A stretch of DNA of 25,274 bases from Lysobacteraceae bacterium (lineage in GTDB: Bacteria > Pseudomonadota > Gammaproteobacteria > Xanthomonadales > Wenzhouxiangellaceae). The notes under the pieces were generated by a model, which saw only the letters and a list, made by a program, of their open reading frames with translations, did no database searches and had not been told where the DNA came from. A program made the translations under genes and the position numbers. Positions 16,889 to 25,158 of this stretch are shown one piece after another (position 1 is the stretch's first letter; every line of letters starts with the position of its first letter). The DNA lies in contig JAIVHD010000250.1 in NCBI GenBank assembly GCA_020201235.1, positions 1 through 25,274 of the forward strand. The letters run 5' to 3'.

Positions 16889-17793
16889 TGCCCGTTCTCC
16901 GTAGATTCGCGGTCTCGCCCTTGGTCGGGATAATCAAAGTCGGAGTGCAGCGCGAGTTGCTCCGGCGTCAGCACCTGCTGAAATCTTCGGCCATCGATGA
17001 TCCAGGTCGGGTATCCGGTAATGTCGTTGGCCACGCATTCAAACGCAATCCTTCCGCCGCGCCCTTCGGGCGAGCATTCGACATACGGAAGACGGTCGGC
17101 CGATCGGCCGAACAGGCGTCGCTGCTGCTGGCAGTTCGGACACCAGAAGGCACCGTAGTACATCGCGCCCGATTCGTCGAGATGAATCGCCAGCGCCTTC
17201 AGCTCCGGGTTTTCAGGCGGGCGCAGCAGCTCGTTTTGCCACGCAAACAGCACGCCGACGACCAGCAGCACGCCGAGCAGCAGGTTTCGATTGAAAATCA
17301 TCCAGAGCATGCCCGGTGCGGTTTCGGGTCGGCGCAGCAGGACGGTTAGAAAGATCGCGGTGATCACTGCCAGCGAGCTCATGCACCAAACGCACCAGGC
17401 GTCGAGTTGGATCAAGCCGGTCACGGTCAGGTACAGGCTGATGCCCAGGCCGATCGAGCTGAGCCACATCAGGCGATGCCAGCGCTTGAGTCTTGGCGGC
17501 ATCACAACCGCCGACCAGAGGATCAGCAGGTATAGGCCAAAGCCCCACAACGCCACCGGCAGCCCGAGCAGCGACGAGTAGCGACTGCCCTGGACGACGT
17601 CGCAACCCGATTCGGGGCCACAAAACAGCGGCGCGTCGGCCCCGGGCACCAGCATTGCCAGGTAGCCGGTGATCAACAGGCCGACCCCGGCCAGTATCGC
17701 GACCGGACGATCGGGATCAAGTTTTGGCGTTTTAGCCGGCCCAGGCGATGTGGCGCGTGCGCGTTCCGGGCGTTGCTTGCGATTGCGGCTCAT
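16885..17793 (-). CDS. VKOR-thioredoxin fusion, disulfide-forming membrane protein
   Basis: A 302-residue protein with four to five membrane helices in the VKOR half and a C-terminal thioredoxin-like domain. VKOR signatures: Cys58 and Cys64 (LFCGPESGCDVV), SRYSSLLGLPVALWG, and the redox pair CVWC at 134-137. After a further helix (LLLGVLLVVGVLFAW) comes GAFWCPNC, with CPNC at 218-221 and a cis-Pro at GYPTW. This arrangement, known from cyanobacterial and actinobacterial VKOR homologues, combines DsbB- and DsbA-like steps: it oxidises exported proteins and passes electrons to quinone. ATG 17793 was chosen because AGGA lies about 7 nt upstream; 18 extra in-frame codons upstream are unlikely. 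It is coupled to the DUF885 gene. Confidence 0.9.
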   Translation of the reverse strand: MSRNRKQRPERARATSPGPAKTPKLDPDRPVAILAGVGLLITGYLAMLVPGADAPLFCGPESGCDVVQGSRYSSLLGLPVALWGFGLYLLILWSAVVMPPRLKRWHRLMWLSSIGLGISLYLTVTGLIQLDAWCVWCMSSLAVITAIFLTVLLRRPETAPGMLWMIFNRNLLLGVLLVVGVLFAWQNELLRPPENPELKALAIHLDESGAMYYGAFWCPNCQQQRRLFGRSADRLPYVECSPEGRGGRIAFECVANDITGYPTWIIDGRRFQQVLTPEQLALHSDFDYPDQGRDRESTENGQ

Positions 17794-17821
17794 GGAAAAT
17801 CCTGTAGAAAGGCAAGGGCGA

Positions 17822-17851
17822 AGATTACAACTGATTGTGCCGCACAAGCAA
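17822..17851 (-). promoter_or_regulatory. Possible promoter of the VKOR-DUF885 operon
   Basis: On the minus strand TTGCTT (plus 17846-17851) and TAATCT (plus 17822-17827) are separated by 18 nt, placing transcription start about 20-25 nt before the VKOR ATG. The match to sigma-70 boxes is moderate. Confidence 0.35.
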
Positions 17852-17875
17852 GTTGCCTTGCCCGAACATTTTGAC

Positions 17876-17892
17876 GCAGGTCTGCGACCTGC
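17876..17892. repeat. Perfect short palindrome in the VKOR-tetR divergent spacer
   Basis: GCAGGTC (17876-17882) and GACCTGC (17886-17892) are perfect inverted repeats around TGC. It could be a binding site for a regulator of either divergent gene. It differs from the motif overlapping the tetR promoter. Confidence 0.45.
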
Positions 17893-17905
17893 ATGATTGC
17901 GCTTA

Positions 17906-17935
17906 TTGACCGGCCGGCCAGTTCATTGATATACT
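17906..17935 (+). promoter_or_regulatory. tetR operon promoter with overlapping operator
   Basis: TTGACC (17906-17911) and TATACT (17930-17935) are 18 nt apart, a strong sigma-70 pair. The spacer holds a near-palindrome, ACTGGCC/GGCCGGT on the minus strand, at 17906-17928. A second copy with 19 of 23 matching bases lies at 18634-18656. Binding there would block RNA polymerase, fitting autoregulation by the TetR protein. Start of transcription would fall on or next to the ATG at 17942. Confidence 0.7.
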
Positions 17936-17941
17936 CACAAC

Positions 17942-18586
17942 ATGGATGATTTGACACCGCTGCCCGACGCCGCCACGCCAGCGACCCGCGATCCGGACCT
18001 TACGCGCGGTCGCATTCTCGACGCGGCCTTCGAGTTATTTGTCGAAAAAGGCTTCGCCGGTGTCGCGATGCGCGAAATCGCCGAGCGCTCGGGCGTCACC
18101 AAAAGCTTGATCCATCATCACTTTGGCAGCAAGGAAGCTTTGTGGGATGCAACCAAGGAGCAGGCCTTTTCGCAGTATGCCGAAAGCCAGCGCACCGAAT
18201 TGAAGCAAAACCCGCGCTCCGACGAGGCGTTGCTGCGCAACAGCGTGATCGACTATTTCAACTTCCTTAAGAACAATCCCAGGGTCGTGCGGCTGTTCGC
18301 CTGGACCCACCTGGAAGGCGACGCAAGTTGTGGCGAAATGGACGCCGAGCTTGTCGCGCTTGGTGCCGAGCGAATCCGCCAGGCGCAGCAGGCCGGAATC
18401 TTTCGGCGTGACATCAACCCGGTGCACGTCGTGACGACATTTGTGATGGCCTGCACCCACTGGTTCGAAGCGCGCTCGCACCACGCGCAGTGGCCGGGCA
18501 TCGGCAACGACGATGAATTTCTTGACGATTTTCTGAAACTCTTCATGGCCGGCCTGGCTCCGTCGGCTGACGCCTCGCCGGCTTGA
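17942..18586 (+). CDS. TetR/AcrR family regulator of the adjacent efflux operon
   Basis: A 214-residue protein. The N-terminal helix-turn-helix domain (about 20-66) reads TRGRILDAAFELFVEKGFAGVA, then MREIAERSGVTKSLIHHHFGSKEALW, a textbook TetR fold with the recognition helix SLIHHHF. The helical C-terminal ligand domain is TetR-like but the ligand is unknown. The adaptor gene begins 16 bp after the stop, so the regulator and pump genes form one operon and autoregulation through the overlapping operator is likely. No ribosome site precedes the ATG; with the -10 box at 17930-17935 the message is probably leaderless. Confidence 0.93.
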   Translation: MDDLTPLPDAATPATRDPDLTRGRILDAAFELFVEKGFAGVAMREIAERSGVTKSLIHHHFGSKEALWDATKEQAFSQYAESQRTELKQNPRSDEALLRNSVIDYFNFLKNNPRVVRLFAWTHLEGDASCGEMDAELVALGAERIRQAQQAGIFRRDINPVHVVTTFVMACTHWFEARSHHAQWPGIGNDDEFLDDFLKLFMAGLAPSADASPA

Positions 18587-18602
18587 TGGTCCTCGAAAAC
18601 GT

Positions 18603-19703
18603 ATGAAACGCTCAGTCTTTCACACCCCGTCAATTGACCGGTCGACCAGTTTATGGGTGGCTGCGACACTCGTCGTGCTGACGGCTTGCGGCCCGACACC
18701 CGCGCCGGAACCGCCGGCTGAGCCTTCGGCTCGGGTGGTCCGCGTGACCGAGGCGCGCCTCATTCCGCCGACCGAGACCATCCGTTTTCCGGCCACCTTG
18801 CGCGCACGCCAGCGCGCCGCGCTTGCGTTTTTGCAGTCGGGTCAACTGGCCGAACGCCGGGTAGAACGTGGCGAGTCGGTCCGCCGGGGCCAGCTGCTGG
18901 CGGTCTTGCACAATCCGGCGCTGCAGCCTGGCGTGGCAGCGGCGCGCGGTGCCGTGGCCGAAGCCGACACCCGTTTGGAGCAGTTGCAACGAGACACGCA
19001 CCGGCTAAAACAACTGGTCGAGCGCGAACTGGTTTCCGAAGACGAGCTCGAGCAGGCCGTGGCGCGCCGAGACGCGGCAATCGCCGCGCAGCAACAGGCT
19101 CAAGCGCGTCTTGACGAGGCCGCGGCGCAACTCGACGAGGCCGGCCTGCGCGCACCGTTCGACGCACGAGTCGCCGATCTGATGGCCGAGCCCGGTGATT
19201 TCGCCGCGGCCGGCGAGCCGGTCATGCTGCTGATCGACGAAGGTCGGCTGGAGGCCGAAATTCGATTGCCAGCCGAACGCGCCGCCGCTCTCGACCGGGA
19301 TCATTCGGCGCGCCTTCGCCGGCTATCCGACGGGCGCACCGGATCGGCCGTCATCCGGGCGGTTGGACAGGCCGCTCCGGGCCGCACCGCGCCCATTGTT
19401 ATGGAGCTGGAGGCCAGCGACGCCCAGGATCGCTGGCGCAGCGGCGACTCGGTTGATATCGAGCTGCAATTCACGGCCGCCGAATCGGTGGCGGTGCCAC
19501 TTTCAGCCATCATCAGCCCCGGCACAGGCATTAGCCGCGTCTTTCGCGTCCGCAACGGCCGCTCGGAGTTAATTTCAGTGCAGATCGGTCGTACCTGGCG
19601 CGACCAGGTGGCGATCTTGGGGCCGATCCAGCCGGGCGATCTGGTGGTCACCGCCGGCCATACCCAGTTGCTCGACGATGAACCGGTTCGGATCATCCGG
19701 TGA
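18603..19703 (+). CDS. RND efflux periplasmic adaptor lipoprotein (membrane fusion protein)
   Basis: A 366-residue adaptor. Its N-terminus has a lipoprotein signal with lipobox LTAC, giving a lipidated Cys at residue 29 and a GPTPAPEPP linker. Next come the barrel-sandwich halves (FPATLRARQRAALAFLQSGQLAERRVERGESVRRGQLL in part; LRAPFDARVADLMAEPGDFAAAGEPVMLL), a coiled-coil hairpin at about 110-180, the beta-barrel, and the membrane-proximal end (VVTAGHTQLLDDEPVRI). It would bridge an RND pump and an outer-membrane channel. The second operator-like palindrome lies inside codons 11-18, an unusual place; a GTG at 18657 would leave the signal too short. It overlaps the pump gene by 4 bp (GTGA). 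It is intact although the pump is not. Confidence 0.92.
   Translation: MKRSVFHTPSIDRSTSLWVAATLVVLTACGPTPAPEPPAEPSARVVRVTEARLIPPTETIRFPATLRARQRAALAFLQSGQLAERRVERGESVRRGQLLAVLHNPALQPGVAAARGAVAEADTRLEQLQRDTHRLKQLVERELVSEDELEQAVARRDAAIAAQQQAQARLDEAAAQLDEAGLRAPFDARVADLMAEPGDFAAAGEPVMLLIDEGRLEAEIRLPAERAAALDRDHSARLRRLSDGRTGSAVIRAVGQAAPGRTAPIVMELEASDAQDRWRSGDSVDIELQFTAAESVAVPLSAIISPGTGISRVFRVRNGRSELISVQIGRTWRDQVAILGPIQPGDLVVTAGHTQLLDDEPVRIIR
18634..18656 (+). promoter_or_regulatory. Second TetR-operator-like palindrome
   Basis: TTGACCGGTCGACCAGTTTA and the three following bases match 19 of 23 positions of 17906-17928. The minus strand shows the near-palindrome ACTGGTC/GACCGGT. It lacks a good -10 box downstream and falls within the first codons of the adaptor gene. 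Confidence 0.55.
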
Positions 19704-22439
19704 GCTGGATGGACGCGGCGCTGGGCCGCCGGCGGCTGGTGCTGGCCACGGTCGTGCTTTTATCACTGCTCGGCGCGCTGGCGTGGTTCGACATGAATCG
19801 ACAGGAAGACCCCGAGCCGAGAACAAGTTTCCGCCCGATGTTGTCGCGCCGGTCCTCGACGACCGCTCGATGGACGCCCACGGGATCGTACTGGCATTGA
19901 CCGGCAGCGACAATCTACTGCTATTGCTGGACGCCGCGCGTGCCTTGCGCCGCGATCTTTTTCGAATCAACGACATTGCCCGCATCGACCTGTTGGCCGA
20001 CCCGGGCGAACAACTGCTGGTGCGACTGGAGCCGGCCCGTGCAGCTGCGCTGGGAATTACGCCAGAATCGCTGGCCGGACAACTGGCCGAGCGCAACGAA
20101 ACGGTCGCTGGCGGCAGTCTGGAAATCGACGGCCGCAGCCTGCTGGTCAACCCGGCCAGCGACTTCGAGAATCTCGAAGAGTTGCTGCAAACGCCGATCC
20201 GCACAGCCGACGGTGCGCTGATTCCGCTGGCTGAAATCGCGTCAATCAGTCTGACCGCGCGCGAGCCGGCGACCGAGCGCATGTGGATGGACGGCCGCCC
20301 AGCGGTCGGGCTCGGCATTGTCATTCCCGACAATCGCATCAACACAGTCGATTTCGGTCGGCAGGTTCGAGCCGAGATCGAAACCCTGCGCGGCGACTAC
20401 GCGCCACTGGCCATCGAGGAAATGTTTTATCAGCCGCGCTGGGTCGAGCAACGGCTTTCCGAACTGGGCCGGTCGCTGACCATCGGCGTGGTGACCGTGG
20501 CGCTGGTGCTGCTGGCGTTCATGGGCTTGCGGCTGGGACTGGTGGTCGCCAGCCTGTTGCCACTGGTCACCTTCAGTGCGCTGGCGCTGTTTGCGATCGG
20601 CGGCGGCGTGCTGCACCAAATGGCAATCGCCGGCATGGTGATCGCACTCGGCATGCTGGTCGACAACGCCATCGTCATGGTCGAAAACCTGCAATGGCAC
20701 CTCGACCGCGGTCGCTCACGGGTTGAAGCCGGCGCGGCTGCGGTGCGCGAACTGGCCGGACCGCTCACAACGGCCACCGGCACCACGCTTGCAGCGTTTA
20801 CCCCGCTGCTGCTGGCCGGCGGCGATACCGCCGATTTCACCCGCGGCATACCGATCATGGTGATGCTGGCGCTGTCGGTCAGCCTGGTCTACGCGCTGAC
20901 GGTAACCCCGCTGATGGCGACCGCGCTGCTCAAGCCCGGCCCGGCCCGACAGGCAAGCCGATTCGAGCTCATCGGCCGGTATCTCGGCGAACGGGCGATC
21001 AGGCACACCAGCGCCATTCTCATCACAAGCGTCGTGCTGATCGCCGCATCGGTGGTTCTTTGGCAGTGGTTGCCGCGCGACTTCTTTCCATCGACCGACC
21101 GCAACCAGTTGATCGTCAATCTCAACTTTCCCGAAGGCACGCGCACCGAGCATTCCGGCTTGGCGGCCTCGGGACTGGCCGCCTTACTGCGCGAGCGCGA
21201 AGACGTCGAAGCCGTGCAGGTCTTTGCCGGCTTCAGCGGTCCTCGCTTTTTTTACAATCTGATCGAAATTCCAGCCTCGCCGCACCTGGCCCGGCTGGTC
21301 GTGGTTTCGCGCCACGAGCGCGATCTAGCCGAACTGATGCGTGTCATCCGCCGCATGGCACCGGTCGAAATCCCCGAAGCCCAGGTCATCGCGCACCGCC
21401 TGGGCCAGGGTCCGCCGCTCGACGCACCGGTCGAAATCCGACTGTTTGGCAACCACCCGGCCGATCTGCACGAAGCCGCGCTGACCGTCATGGGTGTGCT
21501 GCGAACCATTCCCGGTGCCGAGGATGTGCGTCACAAACTTGGCACGGGTGTGCCATCGCTCAACTTTCGCATTGATGCCGCCGAGGCCGCGCGGTTCGGC
21601 GTCTCCAGGGCCGAGATTTCGAGGTTGCTGGCCGACGCCACGCTGGGGCGCACGTTTTCGACCTGGCGGGTTGGCCGCGAGCCGGTCGAAATGCGAATCC
21701 GCGCACCGCAGGGTGAACAGTTTCCGGCCATGGCGCTGGCCGGCCTGGAGGTACGCGTGCGCGACGGCAGCAATGTGCCGCTGGCCCAGTTCGTCACGGC
21801 CGAACTGGTCTTTCAAACCGCGCTGATCGAACATCGCGATCTTCGCCGTCTGACCTCGGTGCTGGCCGAAACCGCAGACGGTACGACCTACAACAGCGTG
21901 CTCGAACAACTGTTCCCAACAGCGCGTTGTTTTCAGCACTACCCATCGGCCTGGTTGTGCTGCTGGCATTGCTGCTCTGGCAATTCAACTCGTTTCGACT
22001 AACCGCGCTGGTGCTGGTCAGCGTGCCGCTGGCTGCGGTTGGCGTGATCCCGGGCCTGCTATTGGCCGGCCAGCCGTTCGGCTTCACCGCTATGCTCGGC
22101 GTGGTCGCGCTGGTCGGTATCGTGGTCAACAACGCCATCGTACTGATCGATGTGGCCGAGCGCCAGCGTCAGGCTGGAGCCGACCCCGGCACGGCCAGGG
22201 GCGATGCCGTCCTGCGTCGCACACGTCCGATCATCCTGACCACCGCCACCACGATCCTCGGCCTGCTGCCGCTGACCATGACCGATTCGACGCTATGGCC
22301 GCCGATGGCCTGGGCCATCATCTCCGGCCTGCTGGCCTCTACCGCGCTGACCCTGTTGGTAATTCCGGTGCTCTATCGACTTCTGATGCAGCTGGGCCCG
22401 GGCCAGGCGCGTACATTTGACGCAGCGCCATCGGCTTGA
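19700..22439 (+). pseudogene. RND efflux permease, broken by two out-of-frame internal deletions
   Basis: The operon's inner-membrane pump, readable only in three frames. Fragment 1 (GTG 19700 to about 19819) holds the first membrane helix and RQEDPEP. Fragment 2 (about 19820 to 21912) resumes at FPPDVVAPVLDDRSMDAHGIVLALTG and carries TM2-TM7, including the proton-relay Asp in GMLVDNAIVMVEN. Fragment 3 (about 21915 to 22439) resumes at NSALFSALPIGLVVLL and carries TM8-TM12 with GIVVNNAIVLID. Compared with intact RND proteins, roughly 75 residues of the porter domain are missing at the first junction, where CCGAG is tandemly repeated at 19812-19821. Some 25-30 residues are missing at the second. 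Both shift the frame, so no functional pump is expected. Confidence 0.88.
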
Positions 22440-22450
22440 CGCGACCGCAA

Positions 22451-23098
22451 TCACCGCAGATGCTGCAACGCTTCATCGATGAAACGACGCATCATCCCGG
22501 TCATCTCCTGACGGACCAGAGCTGGGCTCGCCAGGCGCGTATCGATGTATTCACGTGCCTGGCGATGATCGGAGACCCGCATGACCACCTCGCCGCTGTC
22601 GCGATCGACCAGTTCCAGCACCAGGCGCGCGCGACCGACGCTGCGAACCTGGGTTTCATTTCGTGCGATGGTGCTGAGCGGGTCGTGGGTGGTCAAAAAA
22701 AGCGCCTCGACTCGCGAACGCAGGCCAAGCCGGGCAGAATCAGGCGAGCCGGCCGCGGGCCACGCCCCGGCGGCCTCAATGTGGTCGTACAGTGCCGCCT
22801 GCATCCAGCCGGCGGCCTCCCGGGCGATTTCTTCGCGGTGATCGCGCGAAAGCGGAACGCGGCTTGCGGTCCGTTTGATATCGCGCGACCATTGGCGGTC
22901 AAACTCGACCTCGGTCGGCTCGATCCAGACCGTCGCCTGCCCCGGTGCCTGCCACTGGCGATCGATCGTCAACGAATCGAAGGCCCGCGAGTCGACCTCG
23001 GGCAGTGGCCCGGCCACGGCCATCACGGCAAAAAGCGCCAGCCCCAATCCATGTACAGGGCCCGCAACCATGCTTCGGTAAAGCTTCGATATCTTCAT
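22451..23098 (-). CDS. DUF3313-like exported protein
   Basis: A 215-residue protein with a signal peptide (LGLALFAVMAVAGPLPE). The body includes VWIEPTEVEFDRQWSRDI, an alpha-helical stretch LSRDHREEIAREAAGWMQAAL, RLGLRSRVEALFLTTHDP, SVGRARLVLELVDRDSGEVVMRVSDHR, and a helical C-terminus. This pattern agrees with DUF3313 proteins, which are periplasmic or outer-membrane associated and of unknown function; the match is by recall and may be only partial. An AAGGA ribosome site is about 9 nt upstream. Its end lies 11 bp from the end of the convergent RND pseudogene. Confidence 0.65.
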   Translation of the reverse strand: MKISKLYRSMVAGPVHGLGLALFAVMAVAGPLPEVDSRAFDSLTIDRQWQAPGQATVWIEPTEVEFDRQWSRDIKRTASRVPLSRDHREEIAREAAGWMQAALYDHIEAAGAWPAAGSPDSARLGLRSRVEALFLTTHDPLSTIARNETQVRSVGRARLVLELVDRDSGEVVMRVSDHRQAREYIDTRLASPALVRQEMTGMMRRFIDEALQHLR

Positions 23099-23443
23099 GA
23101 TCCAGCTTCCTTGAAACGGGGATTATCATCGCGCAAACCGAGCAGCAGCAAACGGCTTGAACACCCATGCATACGCTGCCATTATGCGCCGATCGAAGGC
23201 GGGCAATTCCAGCTGTCATCATCTCGAACAAACCGTAAGGCCAACCGGTCCGGCCCGAAAGACAGCAGCCACCGCCAACATCAGGCACGATTTGCCGTTA
23301 TCATTGCATTGGACTTGCGTTGCTCGCAGATGAACCGTAATCCCCGCTCCCGGTCACTGCGTCGATGCGCGGCTGGTTAAACCCCAGGCTACAACGGACA
23401 GCGCAAGCAAGCGCCGGTACCCGGTTCGGCGGGTCCAACAAGT
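23099..23443. other. Gene-free interval before tRNA-Val
   Basis: A 345-bp stretch between the DUF3313-like gene start and the tRNA. It should contain promoters for both, but I cannot pick boxes with confidence. No open frame resembles a protein family. Confidence 0.5.
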
Positions 23444-23518
23444 GGGCGATTAGCTCAGCGGAAGAGCACTGCCTTCACACGGCAGGGGTCGCTGGTTCGA
23501 ACCCAGCATCGCCCACCA
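23444..23518 (+). tRNA. tRNA-Val (anticodon CAC)
   Basis: The acceptor stem GGGCGAT (23444-23450) pairs with ATCGCCC (23508-23514), followed by discriminator A and an encoded CCA. The D arm TAGCTCAGCGGAAGAGCA, anticodon stem CTGCC/GGCAG with loop TTCACAC (anticodon CAC at 23476-23478), and T arm GGTTCGAACCC are all canonical. It reads GUG valine codons. Confidence 0.97.
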
Positions 23519-24045
23519 CTTCAGGATCGACTCGAATCGCTTATGACCCGTCCCGCGACGCTCATGGCCGCCCGAATCGGCAGCATTTCTACCGCTTGGC
23601 CGGCCTGAGTCACCACCCCACCAACGGTGGCCCCTACATGCCCCGCGTCTGCAGCGTTTCGCTCGCTCACGAAACGCCCTGGCCGCGGTCTTTCCCTCAG
23701 CGACGATCGGTTAAGTCCGACAGGTTGCTAATGAACAGCCACATGGCAAACTTCGATTTGTGTCGTCAACAACACCCGATGGATCGCTTGATGCAAAATT
23801 CACGGCTAAAGTCGCCTTTTCACCACTGTGCCGTCGCGAAGAGCCGACCGGTCCTGTGGCCTGGGCGTTTCGCGACCGGGCACACCGGAAACGCACTGAC
23901 CGGTGCGGTGACGATGCCAAACCGAGCGAAACGCCCTGGACGCGGGGCCTGGCGAGGCCGCAATCGGCAGGCTGGTGAACACGGCGGGTTAAACCCTCTC
24001 ATGGCCACGCGAGCAATCAGCGTGGCCGCAGCCGGAACCCGGATC
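23519..24045. other. Gene-free, repeat-littered interval after tRNA-Val
   Basis: A 527-bp stretch with no recognisable gene although one frame stays open. It holds the hairpin GCGTTTCG (23654-23661)/CGAAACGC (23670-23677). It also has a 19-bp direct repeat, CGAAACGCCCTGG and six more bases, at 23670-23688 and 23927-23945 (one mismatch), and its inverted core GGCGTTTCG at 23864-23872. An IS-end-like motif lies at 23710-23730. GGCCACGC/GCGTGGCC (24003-24010, 24020-24027) forms another hairpin just before the phospholipase gene. Confidence 0.6.
23710..23730 (+). mobile_element. Degenerate insertion-sequence end, copy B
   Basis: GTTAAGTCCGACAGG then TTGCTA: 20 of 21 bases match the minus strand of 15000-15020. 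Upstream sequence also shows faint similarity (CTTTCC, CAG, GATC) to the corresponding flank of copy A. No transposase is nearby. Confidence 0.45.
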
Positions 24046-25155
24046 ATGAAACCCTCAACCCCGATTTTTCTGGCAGTTGCCCTCGCACTGTCGGTCGCAC
24101 CCCGGCCAGCACCTGGCCAGCAAGCCGCATTCGATGCCCGCCAGGCGATCGATGCCTGCCGCAAGCTCGAAGACCAGCAGCGCCGCCTGCTGTGCTACGA
24201 CCGGATTCCCGGTGCTTCCGTAACCGGCAGCCAGGACCCGCACGCGGTCGCCGAGGGCACCTCTCCGGAGTCCGGATCCAGGCCCGAAACCGAATTCGCT
24301 TCGGATGCGGATTCCAGCCTCTATGCCACCGCAGCGCAAGCCCCCGATAGCCCCACTCAGCGCTCGCGCATGATGCGCGATTGGGAGCTGGACGACGCCA
24401 CACATGGCGGCCTGCTGCGGGTTAGAACCTATCGGTCGGTTTATGCTTTGCCGGTGCGATACACCACCCGCAGAAACAATTTCCCATCGTCCCCGGCCTC
24501 AAATCGCAGCGTCTCGGTGTCCGAGAATCTGGACTCGATCGAGGCCAAATTTCAGCTCAGTCTTAAGACTAAGCTGCTCGACGACCCGATTTTTGACAAC
24601 GGTGATGTCTGGTTTGCCTACACCCAGCAATCCAATTGGCAGGCGTATAACGGCGTCGAATCGTCGCCGTTTCGGGAAAATAATTTTGAGCCGGAAATCT
24701 TCTCGACCTGGCGAACCGGCCTCGACCTGCCGGGCATGCGCTGGCAGTTTGTAAGCCTGGGCTTTTCACACCAATCCAATGGCCGCAGCCAGCCATTTTC
24801 CCGCAGTTGGAACCGGCTCTACGCCGATTTTGGCTTCGAGCGCGGCGACTGGCAGTTGTTCATCCGACCGTGGCTACGGGTCGAGGTCGACGGTGACGAC
24901 GACAACCCCGATATCGAGGATTTTCTCGGACGAGGAGATGTACGCCTGAAATGGCGAAAAAACAATCATGATGTTCGGCTGCTGGCTCGCTGGGCTCCGA
25001 GCGAGAAACGCGGCGCGCTGCAGCTGGACTGGCACTACCCATTGTTTGGCGACCTGAAGGCCTACCTGCAGCTCTTTACCGGCTACGGCGAAACCCTGAT
25101 CGATTACAACCATCGCCAGACCACCCTCGGGCTGGGCGTGTCGCTGGTGCAATAG
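24046..25155 (+). CDS. pldA: Outer-membrane phospholipase A (OMPLA)
   Basis: A 369-residue protein. The signal peptide (MKPSTPIFLAVALALSVAPRPAPGQ) is followed by a 25-residue CRKLEDQQRRLLCYDRI motif seen in many proteobacterial exported proteins, then a ~60-residue Ser/Ala/Pro/Asp-rich linker, and the 12-strand barrel from about residue 120. Catalytic residues sit as in E. coli OMPLA: His242 and Ser244 in FSHQSNG, Asn256 in SWNRLY, and the calcium-ligand Ser252. The family hydrolyses outer-membrane phospholipids when the membrane is disturbed and dimerises with calcium. The start at 24046 has GGAA 8 nt upstream; longer in-frame starts would run back through the tRNA and are rejected. It is followed 3 bp later by a hydrolase gene. 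Confidence 0.93.
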   Translation: MKPSTPIFLAVALALSVAPRPAPGQQAAFDARQAIDACRKLEDQQRRLLCYDRIPGASVTGSQDPHAVAEGTSPESGSRPETEFASDADSSLYATAAQAPDSPTQRSRMMRDWELDDATHGGLLRVRTYRSVYALPVRYTTRRNNFPSSPASNRSVSVSENLDSIEAKFQLSLKTKLLDDPIFDNGDVWFAYTQQSNWQAYNGVESSPFRENNFEPEIFSTWRTGLDLPGMRWQFVSLGFSHQSNGRSQPFSRSWNRLYADFGFERGDWQLFIRPWLRVEVDGDDDNPDIEDFLGRGDVRLKWRKNNHDVRLLARWAPSEKRGALQLDWHYPLFGDLKAYLQLFTGYGETLIDYNHRQTTLGLGVSLVQ

Positions 25156-25158
25156 CCG

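Noticed and set aside
22436..23380. 314-codon open frame on the plus strand
   Set aside because: It is antisense to the DUF3313-like gene, which has a signal peptide, ribosome site and family-like blocks.
23365..24045. N-terminal extension of the phospholipase frame back to 23365
   Set aside because: It would translate through the tRNA-Val gene; the signal peptide and ribosome site at 24046 give the natural start.
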